A stretch of 64,000 nucleotides of DNA. It comes from Novipirellula herctigrandis. GTDB lineage: Bacteria > Planctomycetota > Planctomycetia > Pirellulales > Pirellulaceae. The translations under genes were made by a program, and so were the position numbers. Below are positions 1 through 7,968 of the stretch, piece by piece; within the stretch, counting starts at the first letter, position 1, and each line of letters begins with the position of its first letter. The notes beneath the pieces are model-generated. The model saw only the letters and a program-made list of their open reading frames with translations, did no database searches and was not told the DNA's origin. Location of the stretch: assembly GCA_007859835.1 (NCBI GenBank), contig SJPJ01000002.1, positions 142,744-206,743 of the forward strand, in the 5' to 3' direction.

Positions 1-1912
1 TCAAAGCCGCCGTGTAGAGACGTAGATCATTTACGCGAGCATCGGTATTCTTCGCGCCCGGCGTACGACGCAATATCGTCAAAGGCACCTCGGTACGAAT
101 TGTCTTCGCTTCCAACGTTTCGTTAAGTATCTGTCGATTCGTTTGCTCTATTCCGTTCACATAAAGATGAACACCATCGGCTTTTCCGAGTCCGTCATTG
201 ACAACGGCCACATGACTCCACTGATTCACCGGCAACGCATCTCCCGCCGCAATCTTGATCGCATTCTCAGGCCAATCGTGAATAATGTGAGTTGCGACTC
301 GGCCATTGTCGAACCAAAGATCCCATCCACGATGCTTCTGCGATTCGTCCATCCGTGCGACGATGGCTCCGCTCAGCTTTCTGCTTTGAGGATAAACCCA
401 AACGGCAGCGGTGAATGGGTCTTTGAACTCAAAGTCACCGGCGTCGTCAATTACAAATAACGCCTCATTGGCACCCGCGAAAGCTTTGGTTTGTGTATAA
501 CCGTCATTCCAAAGAACAGTCCCCTTAGCCGAGACGGGGTGCAATTGCCCAGCAAACAAAACATTGGTCGTGTTGCCAACACCTTCACCAAGAGGCGCAT
601 GAAGGACGAGTTGATTTTGCATCGGAAGCCCCGCCGCAACCTCCGATGCAACGATAGGGAGTGTTGACAATTCGGCTTTGGTACGATTACGAATCGCAGA
701 CAGATTCGCCTCATGCGTCGAGATGGCTTCGAGGAGTTCCCCCACTCGTTCGCGGTCCTCCGCAATCGGCACTTCGATCACAGGCGGCGTATTCGAAACA
801 TTGCCGTCACGAACCGCTTGCGTCGTGTTATTGAAAAACGCGGAAAGGGAATAAAACTCTTTTGCAGAAACGGGATCAAACTTATGGTCGTGACATACGG
901 CACAACCAACCGTCAAACCAAGCCAAACTGCGGCTGTCGTTTCGGTACGATCCCGGGCGTACAAGACCGCGTATTCTTCATCAATGATGCCCCCTTCGTT
1001 TGTCGTCATGTTGCAGCGGTGAAAACCGGTTGCGATTTGCTGTTCAAGAGTGGGCGCATCGAGCAAGTCGCCTGCAAGCTGCTCGATACTGAATTGATCA
1101 TAGGGCTGATTGTCGTTGAATGCTGAAATGACCCAATCGCGATACGCCCAAATTTCGCGATAATTGTCAAAGTGAATTCCGTGTGTATCGGCATAACGAG
1201 CGTAGTCAAGCCAATAGCGGGCGCGGTGTTCGCCCCAAGTCGGTTCGGCCATCAAACGATCGATGTATTTCTCGTACGCATCGGCAGATTCATCGCTCAT
1301 GAACGTGTCGACCCATTCAGGCAATGGAGGCAATCCGGTGATATCAAGCGCAACACGCCGAGCCAACGTTTGGCGGTCGGCATCCGGAGCTGGCGAAAGA
1401 CCATTGGCTTGCATTCGGGCAAGAACAAAACGATCAATAGGATTTCGAATCCAATGGGAATCGCTCGTTACCTCCGGAAGACTTGCTCGCTCCGGTGCAA
1501 TGAACGCCCAATGAGGTTGATAGACAGCCCCACCATCGATCCAACGCGAAAGCGTCTTCTTTTCCTCGCCTGACAATTGTTTATGCGACGAAGTTGGAGG
1601 CATCAAACCGTCGTCATCGTCAGCCAAATAGATGCGTGAAATCATTTCACTCGCTTCGGCCAACCCCGGTTCGATCGCTCCGGCACCGACCGCTTCATCG
1701 CGAATGTCAAGCCGCAATCCGGCTTCGCGAGTTGCACTATCCGCGCCGTGACAAGCGAAGCACTTGTCGGCAAGAATCGGGCGAATGTGTTGGTTGTAAG
1801 TGAGGACATCGGCGTCACTTCCCATGGCGGGTCGTGCCGAAAAACAACCAAGAAAAGAAGCGATCGCCAGGACGAAAATCGCGGGGGCAATCTGCGGGGA
1901 CAAATATCGCAT
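1..1912 (-). CDS. Planctomycete cytochrome c (PSCyt1) / DUF1549 / LamG protein, 3' end missing
   Basis: Reading on the minus strand from the ATG at 1912 gives an open frame to the window edge, about 637 codons. The start has a hydrophobic leader ending in a possible lipobox (FLGC, Cys23), so the product is exported. A single heme site follows (CFACH, Cys51/Cys54/His55) with the GLRLD sequence typical of the PSCyt1 domain. The middle fits DUF1549, and the part read from about 460 down to 143 is a LamG/concanavalin-type sandwich (FTAAVWVYPQ, NQWSHVAVV, LYVNGIEQT). The usual architecture continues with DUF1553 (PSD1), which would lie off the left edge. These proteins are abundant in Planctomycetes; proposed roles are in binding or oxidising complex polysaccharides, but no reaction is established. 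Seen: leader, heme motif, LamG. Inferred: export and role. Confidence 0.85.
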   Translation of the reverse strand, partial: MRYLSPQIAPAIFVLAIASFLGCFSARPAMGSDADVLTYNQHIRPILADKCFACHGADSATREAGLRLDIRDEAVGAGAIEPGLAEASEMISRIYLADDDDGLMPPTSSHKQLSGEEKKTLSRWIDGGAVYQPHWAFIAPERASLPEVTSDSHWIRNPIDRFVLARMQANGLSPAPDADRQTLARRVALDITGLPPLPEWVDTFMSDESADAYEKYIDRLMAEPTWGEHRARYWLDYARYADTHGIHFDNYREIWAYRDWVISAFNDNQPYDQFSIEQLAGDLLDAPTLEQQIATGFHRCNMTTNEGGIIDEEYAVLYARDRTETTAAVWLGLTVGCAVCHDHKFDPVSAKEFYSLSAFFNNTTQAVRDGNVSNTPPVIEVPIAEDRERVGELLEAISTHEANLSAIRNRTKAELSTLPIVASEVAAGLPMQNQLVLHAPLGEGVGNTTNVLFAGQLHPVSAKGTVLWNDGYTQTKAFAGANEALFVIDDAGDFEFKDPFTAAVWVYPQSRKLSGAIVARMDESQKHRGWDLWFDNGRVATHIIHDWPENAIKIAAGDALPVNQWSHVAVVNDGLGKADGVHLYVNGIEQTNRQILNETLEAKTIRTEVPLTILRRTPGAKNTDARVNDLRLYTAAL

Positions 1913-2317
1913 AGGGCAAGAAACGAACGAGGGAGGATATTGGCATGCTAGAGTTGGAGGCAGAGCCTAACGAGATTGTAATAGAAACCCCGACCCCAAG
2001 TGCGGCCGAATCCACTGCGTGTTTCTTTAAAAAACATTAACATTTGCGTAATACGCCGTGACCAGTGAAAACTCAAGATTTACTTCCAAACCCTCCGATA
2101 TTGTATGACATTACCGCAATGTCACCTTTTGGGAACTGCACCATTCATCGCGGCGGTGTCCAAAACTCTGAATGAACCCGATTATTCACATCTGCATTTA
2201 ATTCTGCTGCCAATGCAGGACGATCTTTGACGTAGAAACGGTTGATCATTCGCTGCTGGGGCAGAAGCGTGTGACCATGCTCCATTGATTCGCTCGACTT
2301 TTTAGCAAGCTGCCCTC
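1913..2317. other. Intergenic region upstream of the HD-GYP gene
   Basis: About 400 bases between divergent genes without a convincing ORF or RNA gene. The only structure I see is a perfect 7-bp dyad (see 2106-2124). Promoters for both flanking genes should lie here, but no clear -35/-10 pair could be assigned. Confidence 0.4.
2106..2124. promoter_or_regulatory. Dyad, possible operator
   Basis: Perfect inverted repeat TGACATT-accgc-AATGTCA, about 195 bases before the HD-GYP start. Its size and symmetry suit a dimeric repressor site, but no regulator gene is adjacent and no second copy was found nearby. It has no T-run, so a terminator is unlikely. Confidence 0.25.
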
Positions 2318-3598
2318 ATGACGAAACAACGCAAACTACCGATTGGCTCCTTGGTCGAAGGCGCGAAACTTACGTCGGATATTCCTGACCCAGAAAACAC
2401 CCGCGTGAAGCTTCTCACGGCAGGGACAACAATCACCAAAGATTTTCTGGAGAACCTTTATTCTCGCAACATCAATGGGCTAGTTGTGTCCGAGAAGGAC
2501 ATTGCCGTCATGTCGGCCTTCAAGCCACAGGGACGCAGTGTTTCGGTTCCGCCAACACACCAATACGTGTCATCGCATGCGATCAATCAAGAGACGCTCA
2601 TGCTAGATGAACGGATTGAAAACACGCTGACCGCCTCACTTGCCCCTCAAGGGAGTCCCTTTGATTCAAACATCAGGAAAATTACGAATCGTCCTTATGA
2701 CAAAGAGCTAACTCTCGCTTGGGCCGCCGATAGCGGTGAGTCAATCGACCAAATCGAAACGATATTTAGCGAAGCGGTAACTTCCCAATCCAGCAGTGCG
2801 ACATCGCTTCACCAAGCTTGCCAGGCAATATTAACGTGGATGATTGAGGACATTGATGCCGCTGTCTGCATGGCATGCTCACCGTTCGAAACACAGTACC
2901 CTGCGCGACATGGTTTTCATTTTGCACAATTGGCAATGGCGATCGGCATGCAAATGAAATTGGATCAAGCGACCCTCATCGATCTGGGAATAGGGTGCAT
3001 GATCCATGACGTCGGTATGAAAGCAGTCGGCGTCGGAATGTTTGGCAATGATCAAATGCTAAGCCCCGGTCAATTGAAGTTGCTCGCCGATCACCCCATT
3101 CGCGGAGCGGAGGTGATTGCAAAATTTGGTGAACAGATTTCGATGGACTCAAAAATGGTCGCTTACCAAGTCCATGAACGATGTGATGGAAGTGGATACC
3201 CGCGAGGCAGGAGGGGACCGGAAATCCATGCATTGGCAAAGATCGCATCGGTCGCCGATGCCTATATCGGCATGGTCACCAATCGGCCGCACCGCGTCGC
3301 GATACTTGGCTATCACGCCATGGTACATATTCTGAACGAAATGAAGGTTGGCAAGTTTGATCCCCATGTCGTGCGTGCCTTGTTGGAAATAACCTCGCTC
3401 CATCCACTTGGAAGTTTTGTGGAATTGAGCAACCACTGCATCGGACGGACGATTCGTACCTCGGGGGCTCACTATGACAAGCCGATCATCGAAATGTGGT
3501 CGGGTTCTTCGCTTGCGTCCAAACCAGTGATAGTCAACCTTCAAGAAGACCCCAGCATCAGCATTGTTCGCATCAAGAAATCGCCGGCCGCAGCCTAG
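2318..3598 (+). CDS. HD-GYP domain protein (cyclic-di-GMP phosphodiesterase family)
   Basis: 426 aa, no signal peptide, so cytoplasmic. The C-terminal half (about 165-390) is an HD-GYP phosphohydrolase domain: HD doublet at His230-Asp231 (MIHDVGMKAVG), His259 in the HPIRGAEV helix, and the HE..DGSGYPRG signature at 286-296, followed by the SVADAYIGM segment (309-319) around Asp314. HD-GYP enzymes hydrolyse c-di-GMP to pGpG/GMP at a two- or three-metal site. The usual HHE triad reads VHE here, so one metal ligand may be missing and activity could be altered. The N-terminal 160 residues resemble the small domain that often precedes HD-GYP but have no receiver phosphorylation motif that I recognise. 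The gene stands alone; the next gene begins 95 bases downstream. Confidence 0.85.
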   Translation: MTKQRKLPIGSLVEGAKLTSDIPDPENTRVKLLTAGTTITKDFLENLYSRNINGLVVSEKDIAVMSAFKPQGRSVSVPPTHQYVSSHAINQETLMLDERIENTLTASLAPQGSPFDSNIRKITNRPYDKELTLAWAADSGESIDQIETIFSEAVTSQSSSATSLHQACQAILTWMIEDIDAAVCMACSPFETQYPARHGFHFAQLAMAIGMQMKLDQATLIDLGIGCMIHDVGMKAVGVGMFGNDQMLSPGQLKLLADHPIRGAEVIAKFGEQISMDSKMVAYQVHERCDGSGYPRGRRGPEIHALAKIASVADAYIGMVTNRPHRVAILGYHAMVHILNEMKVGKFDPHVVRALLEITSLHPLGSFVELSNHCIGRTIRTSGAHYDKPIIEMWSGSSLASKPVIVNLQEDPSISIVRIKKSPAAA

Positions 3599-3692
3599 CA
3601 CTGCCGCCAAAAGCGACACTTGCGGCGAGGATCGGCTTTCGTGACAATGGGCGCGGTCTCGATTTGGCTCGCCCCTATTTGCGTTCGGTACG

Positions 3693-6600
3693 ATGCATTC
3701 TTATTTCCGCTGCTATTCTCTTCTCATTTGTGTGCTGGTTCATTCAAACGCCTTGGCGGAATTCCCGCCTCTTTTCAATACGGAAACCGAAGCGTCTAAG
3801 CCCGCGATGGATGCGACCACGGCTGCCAAATCGTTTGAATTGCCTGATGGTTTTAGAGTATCCGAATTTGCATCCGAACCCGACGTGATGAACCCAATCG
3901 CGATGGCCTGGGACAGTCGCGGACGACTTTGGGTTGCGGAAAACTTCACTTACGCAGAACGCTCGCAGCGGTTTCAACTCGATCTACGCGACCGTGTCGT
4001 TATCTATGACAACACCGACGGCGACCATTTCAAAACGCGAACGGTGTTTACCGATGAAGTTCAGATGTTGACCGGCATCGAAGTCGGCCACGGCGGCGTT
4101 TGGTTAATGTGCCCACCCAAGTTAATTTTCATTGCGGACAAAGATCAAGACGATGCTCCCGATAGCCCAGGACAAGTCATGCTTGATGGCTTCACCGTTG
4201 CGAACCAAAACTATCACAACTTTGCCAACGGCCTCCGCTTTGGACCGGACGGTTGGCTCTACGGACGATGCGGAGGATCGTGTCCAGGGAAGATTGGAAA
4301 ACCAGGCACACCCCAATCCGAACGAGCAGCACTGGAAGGGGGAATTTGGCGATACCATCCCACCAAAGGTCTGTTTGAAACATTGACAGCCGGCACCACC
4401 AATCCGTGGGGACATGATTGGAACGACGTTGGTGAATTGTTTTTCTGTAACACGGTCATTGGACATCTATTTCACATGACCCCCGGCGCTCACCACCCAC
4501 GACCGTTTACGCTTGACCCAAACCGACGCACCTACGAGATGATCGATTTCCATGCGGACCATTGGCATTTCGACACCGGACAAGATTGGCGTAAGTCACG
4601 CGATGGCGCTGCCAACCAATACGGTGGAGGGCACGCCCATTGTGGCACGATGATCTACCAATCGGATCGTTGGCCCAAGTCTTACCGCGGAAAGCTCTTT
4701 ACCCTCAATTTCCACGGTCGCCGAGCAAACGTGGAACGGATTGAAGAAGAGGGTAGCGGATACGTGCTCCGGCACGACGACGACGCATTCTTATCCGGCG
4801 ATCCATGGTTCCGTGGCATGGACCTTTGCCCGGGCCCGGACGGAAACGTCTTTGTCATCGATTGGTCGGATACAGGCGAATGTCACGAACAATCGGGCGT
4901 TCACCGCGAAAGTGGCCGAATCTTCAAAATCGCTTACGGGGATACCCCGCAACCACCGCTAATGGATCTGCGAACATGGACCGAACGTGACTTGGCCGAC
5001 GCTCACAACGACGGAAACCAATGGAAACGTCGTCAAGCTCGCTTGGAATGTATCCGCCGATCGGCTGCGGGAGTGGATTTATCGGAAACCTTCGAATTGC
5101 TACAACGCAATCTTGGTGACGAGCAATCGGATGCGTCGGTGGCCGTTCAATCGCTCTTGACTCTGCATGTCTGCGGTGCCGCTAATCGTGACTACCTTAC
5201 CGAAAAACTCAATCACACCAATCCTTATGTACGATGTTGGGCGATCCGCTTATTGACTGAAACTTGGCCCATCGACGATTGCTATGGCCCCGATTGGAAA
5301 GGCAATACGAACGACATATCGGTCCATGAGCAGTCAACGGATCTACGAAAGCATTTCCTCCGAATGGCTCGTGAAGAAGATGCCAGCCAAGTTCGTTTGG
5401 CGCTCGCGTCAGCCCTTCAGAGGCTCGCCGTTGCTGACCGTGCTTCGCTAGCCATCCCGCTGGTCGCCCATGCCGAAGATGCTTCGGACCACAATTTGCC
5501 ATTAATGATTTGGTACGGATTGATTCCGGTTGCCCAGCACGATGCGACCGATTTAGTCCCCGTTGCAATGCAATGCCAACTGCCCACTACACTTCGGTTG
5601 ATTGCTCGTTGTTTGGCCGAAGAGATCGAGCGACAACCCGAAGCGTTGGAGTCGCTGTTATCACAGGTGGCGAAAATCGATTCAACTCAAAAGCAGCAGA
5701 CGGTTTTAGAGGGCGTCGCCGAAGGGTTGCGTGGTTGGAAAACTGCACCTCAACCGAGCGCTTGGGTCAAGATCGCGGCTTTGGAATCACCCCAACTTCA
5801 GTCTTTGATTCGCGAATTGAGTGCTGTTTTTGGCGATGGCCGCACGCTTGAGAGCTTACGGAAAATCGCGATCGGAACGTCTGAGAACCCGGACCAGCCG
5901 TTGTCTTATGACATCCGATTGTCAGCGCTTCAAAGCTTGATTCAAAGCGAAGATGAAGCAGTGCAATCGATCTGCGAAAAATTGCTGTCTGACGCGCGCA
6001 TGAATGTCCTTGCCGCGACAGGCTTGGCACGCTTTGACGACCCCCAAATTGCAAAACGCCTGATTGGCCGGTACAACGCCTTTCGCGGCCCCGATCGCCC
6101 ACAAATCATCTCGCTATTATCGAGCCGCAAATCGTTCGCAAGCGAATTGCTCGATGCGATCGACAAAGGAAAAATCCCACGCAGCGATCTATCCGCATTC
6201 CAGGTTCGCCAAATCCAAAGCATGCGTGACGAAAGCCTCAACCAACGACTGGGCGAAGTTTGGGGCCAAGTTCACGACACGCCGGAAGCGAAACGAAAAC
6301 AAATCGAAGACGCTAAACAGTTGCTGACGCCTGAGCATCTCGATTCCGCAGATCTTGTCCATGGCCGATCGCTGTTCGTTAAACATTGCCAAAATTGCCA
6401 TCGACTCTTTGGCGAGGGAGGGAATGTCGGCCCCGACATGTCGGGGGCTGACCGCTCGAACCTTGACTACTTGCTTAGCAATATTGTCGATCCCAGTGGC
6501 GTGGTGGATAAGAATTATCGGATGACAATCGTGCTGCTGGACGACGGGCGAGTGATCAACGGATTGGTGACCGATCAATCGGACCGAACAATGACAATTC

Positions 6601-6746
6601 ACACCAATACTGAGTCAATGACCATCGATGTAGATACGATCGAGTTTCAAAAATTGACCGACAAATCACCGATGCCTGAGGGGTTGATCGAAACGCTTAC
6701 GGCAGATGAAGTCCGGGATCTCATTGGTTACCTCAGTCGCTCGTGA
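3693..6746 (+). CDS. Secreted PVC-type membrane-bound dehydrogenase with HEAT repeats and C-terminal heme domain
   Basis: 1017 aa. A signal peptide (about 1-23, ending SNALA) precedes a six-bladed beta-propeller of the PQQ/sugar-dehydrogenase-like type (about 45-415; motifs MAWDSRGRLWVAENF, RFGPDGWLYGRCGG, PGPDGNVFVIDWSD). The middle (about 440-860) is alpha-helical with HEAT-like repeats. A mono-heme cytochrome c domain closes the protein: CQNCH at Cys899/Cys902/His903, then VGPDMSG and the VLLDDGRVINGLV tail typical of the 'Pirellula/Verrucomicrobium' heme-binding family. The family is restricted largely to PVC bacteria and is presumed to pass electrons from oxidation of a sugar or alcohol in the periplasm; the substrate is unknown. 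The stop overlaps the first possible aroB start, but the real aroB start lies 75 bases further on. Confidence 0.85.
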   Translation: MHSYFRCYSLLICVLVHSNALAEFPPLFNTETEASKPAMDATTAAKSFELPDGFRVSEFASEPDVMNPIAMAWDSRGRLWVAENFTYAERSQRFQLDLRDRVVIYDNTDGDHFKTRTVFTDEVQMLTGIEVGHGGVWLMCPPKLIFIADKDQDDAPDSPGQVMLDGFTVANQNYHNFANGLRFGPDGWLYGRCGGSCPGKIGKPGTPQSERAALEGGIWRYHPTKGLFETLTAGTTNPWGHDWNDVGELFFCNTVIGHLFHMTPGAHHPRPFTLDPNRRTYEMIDFHADHWHFDTGQDWRKSRDGAANQYGGGHAHCGTMIYQSDRWPKSYRGKLFTLNFHGRRANVERIEEEGSGYVLRHDDDAFLSGDPWFRGMDLCPGPDGNVFVIDWSDTGECHEQSGVHRESGRIFKIAYGDTPQPPLMDLRTWTERDLADAHNDGNQWKRRQARLECIRRSAAGVDLSETFELLQRNLGDEQSDASVAVQSLLTLHVCGAANRDYLTEKLNHTNPYVRCWAIRLLTETWPIDDCYGPDWKGNTNDISVHEQSTDLRKHFLRMAREEDASQVRLALASALQRLAVADRASLAIPLVAHAEDASDHNLPLMIWYGLIPVAQHDATDLVPVAMQCQLPTTLRLIARCLAEEIERQPEALESLLSQVAKIDSTQKQQTVLEGVAEGLRGWKTAPQPSAWVKIAALESPQLQSLIRELSAVFGDGRTLESLRKIAIGTSENPDQPLSYDIRLSALQSLIQSEDEAVQSICEKLLSDARMNVLAATGLARFDDPQIAKRLIGRYNAFRGPDRPQIISLLSSRKSFASELLDAIDKGKIPRSDLSAFQVRQIQSMRDESLNQRLGEVWGQVHDTPEAKRKQIEDAKQLLTPEHLDSADLVHGRSLFVKHCQNCHRLFGEGGNVGPDMSGADRSNLDYLLSNIVDPSGVVDKNYRMTIVLLDDGRVINGLVTDQSDRTMTIHTNTESMTIDVDTIEFQKLTDKSPMPEGLIETLTADEVRDLIGYLSRS

Positions 6747-6820
6747 GATCCCTTTTGTCAACAGACGACCGATCGTGTAACCTTCCTTCTTCGCACTCTT
6801 TGTCCTACCGGAATTTTTTT

Positions 6821-7948
6821 ATGCCTTCGCCTTCCTCTGAAGTCCATTCAATTGACGTTTCTCTAGGTGACCGTAGTTACAAGATCGAAATTGGCACTGA
6901 AAGTATTGATACTTTTAGCGATTCGATCCTCGCTTCACTCGGTGACCTGACGCACGCATTGGTTATCGCTGACGCGGCGGTCGAGAATCCTTGGGCGATG
7001 ACGATCGCTTCTTCAATAGCAAAACAAAAAACGCCCTCAGGCGATGACATCCGAGTCAACTTGATCGCGGTACCATCAGGCGAAACGAGTAAATCGATCG
7101 GGCAACTCGATACGCTTTGGCAATGGATGCTTGAAAGTTCCGCCGACCGCCGCAGTGTGGTAATCGCCATCGGCGGCGGCGTCATTGGCGACCTTGCGGG
7201 CTTTGCCGCTGCCACGTTCACTCGCGGGATTCGGTTTATTCAAGTTCCAACGACACTATTGGCGATGGTCGACAGCAGCGTTGGGGGCAAGACCGGGATT
7301 AATTTGCCTACCGCGAAAAACATGGTCGGAGCGTTTTGGCAACCTTCGCTTGTCCTAATCGACACGTCCGTTCTTTCAACGCTCCCCGACCGCAGTTACA
7401 TCAGCGGACTTGGAGAAGTCGTTAAATATGGCGTGATTGACGATGCACCGTTTTTTGAGTGGCTCGAAGCGAACGCGGGAAAGTTACTCGACCGAGACGA
7501 TAATGCGGTACGATATGCAATCGCTGAAAGTTGTCGCTCGAAAGCGAATGTCGTAGGAGAAGACGAACGAGAAACCAGCGGGCGGCGAGCAATACTGAAC
7601 TATGGCCACACGTTCGCGCACGCCATTGAAGCAACCGCCGGATACGGACAAGTGCTACACGGCGAAGCCGTCGCGATCGGCATGCAAATGGCAGCCCATT
7701 TGGCGATTGAGTTAGAGCTTTGCGATGCTGAATTGCTCAAGCGTCAAACGGCACTACTCAAGGCATGCGGTCTACCAACGACCTACGCAGCGGCAGACCC
7801 CGATGCAATGTTGCCCGTAATGAAACGAGACAAAAAGGTCTCTCACGGCAACCTGCGGTTCGTGCTTCCCGAACGGATCGGCTCGGTGACGCTTCTTGGC
7901 GACATCAAAGAACCCAATGTGACAAAGGCCATTTTGGCTTGTTGCTGA
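6821..7948 (+). CDS. aroB: 3-dehydroquinate synthase
   Basis: 375 aa from the ATG at 6821; the frame is open from 6743 but that would overlap the preceding gene and add 26 residues with no family match. Converts DAHP to 3-dehydroquinate, the second step of the shikimate pathway, with NAD+ and a divalent metal. Seen: the glycine-rich NAD motif AIGGGVIGDLAGFAAATF (116-133), the PTTLLAMVDSSVGGKTGIN block (143-161), the metal ligands Glu in SGLGEVVKYG and His in NYGHTFAHAIE and LHGEAVAIGM. Length and motif order are normal. It faces the glycyl radical enzyme tail-to-tail with 20 bases between stops. Confidence is high. Confidence 0.95.
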   Translation: MPSPSSEVHSIDVSLGDRSYKIEIGTESIDTFSDSILASLGDLTHALVIADAAVENPWAMTIASSIAKQKTPSGDDIRVNLIAVPSGETSKSIGQLDTLWQWMLESSADRRSVVIAIGGGVIGDLAGFAAATFTRGIRFIQVPTTLLAMVDSSVGGKTGINLPTAKNMVGAFWQPSLVLIDTSVLSTLPDRSYISGLGEVVKYGVIDDAPFFEWLEANAGKLLDRDDNAVRYAIAESCRSKANVVGEDERETSGRRAILNYGHTFAHAIEATAGYGQVLHGEAVAIGMQMAAHLAIELELCDAELLKRQTALLKACGLPTTYAAADPDAMLPVMKRDKKVSHGNLRFVLPERIGSVTLLGDIKEPNVTKAILACC

Positions 7949-7968
7949 GTCCCGCCTAATCGTCTCCA

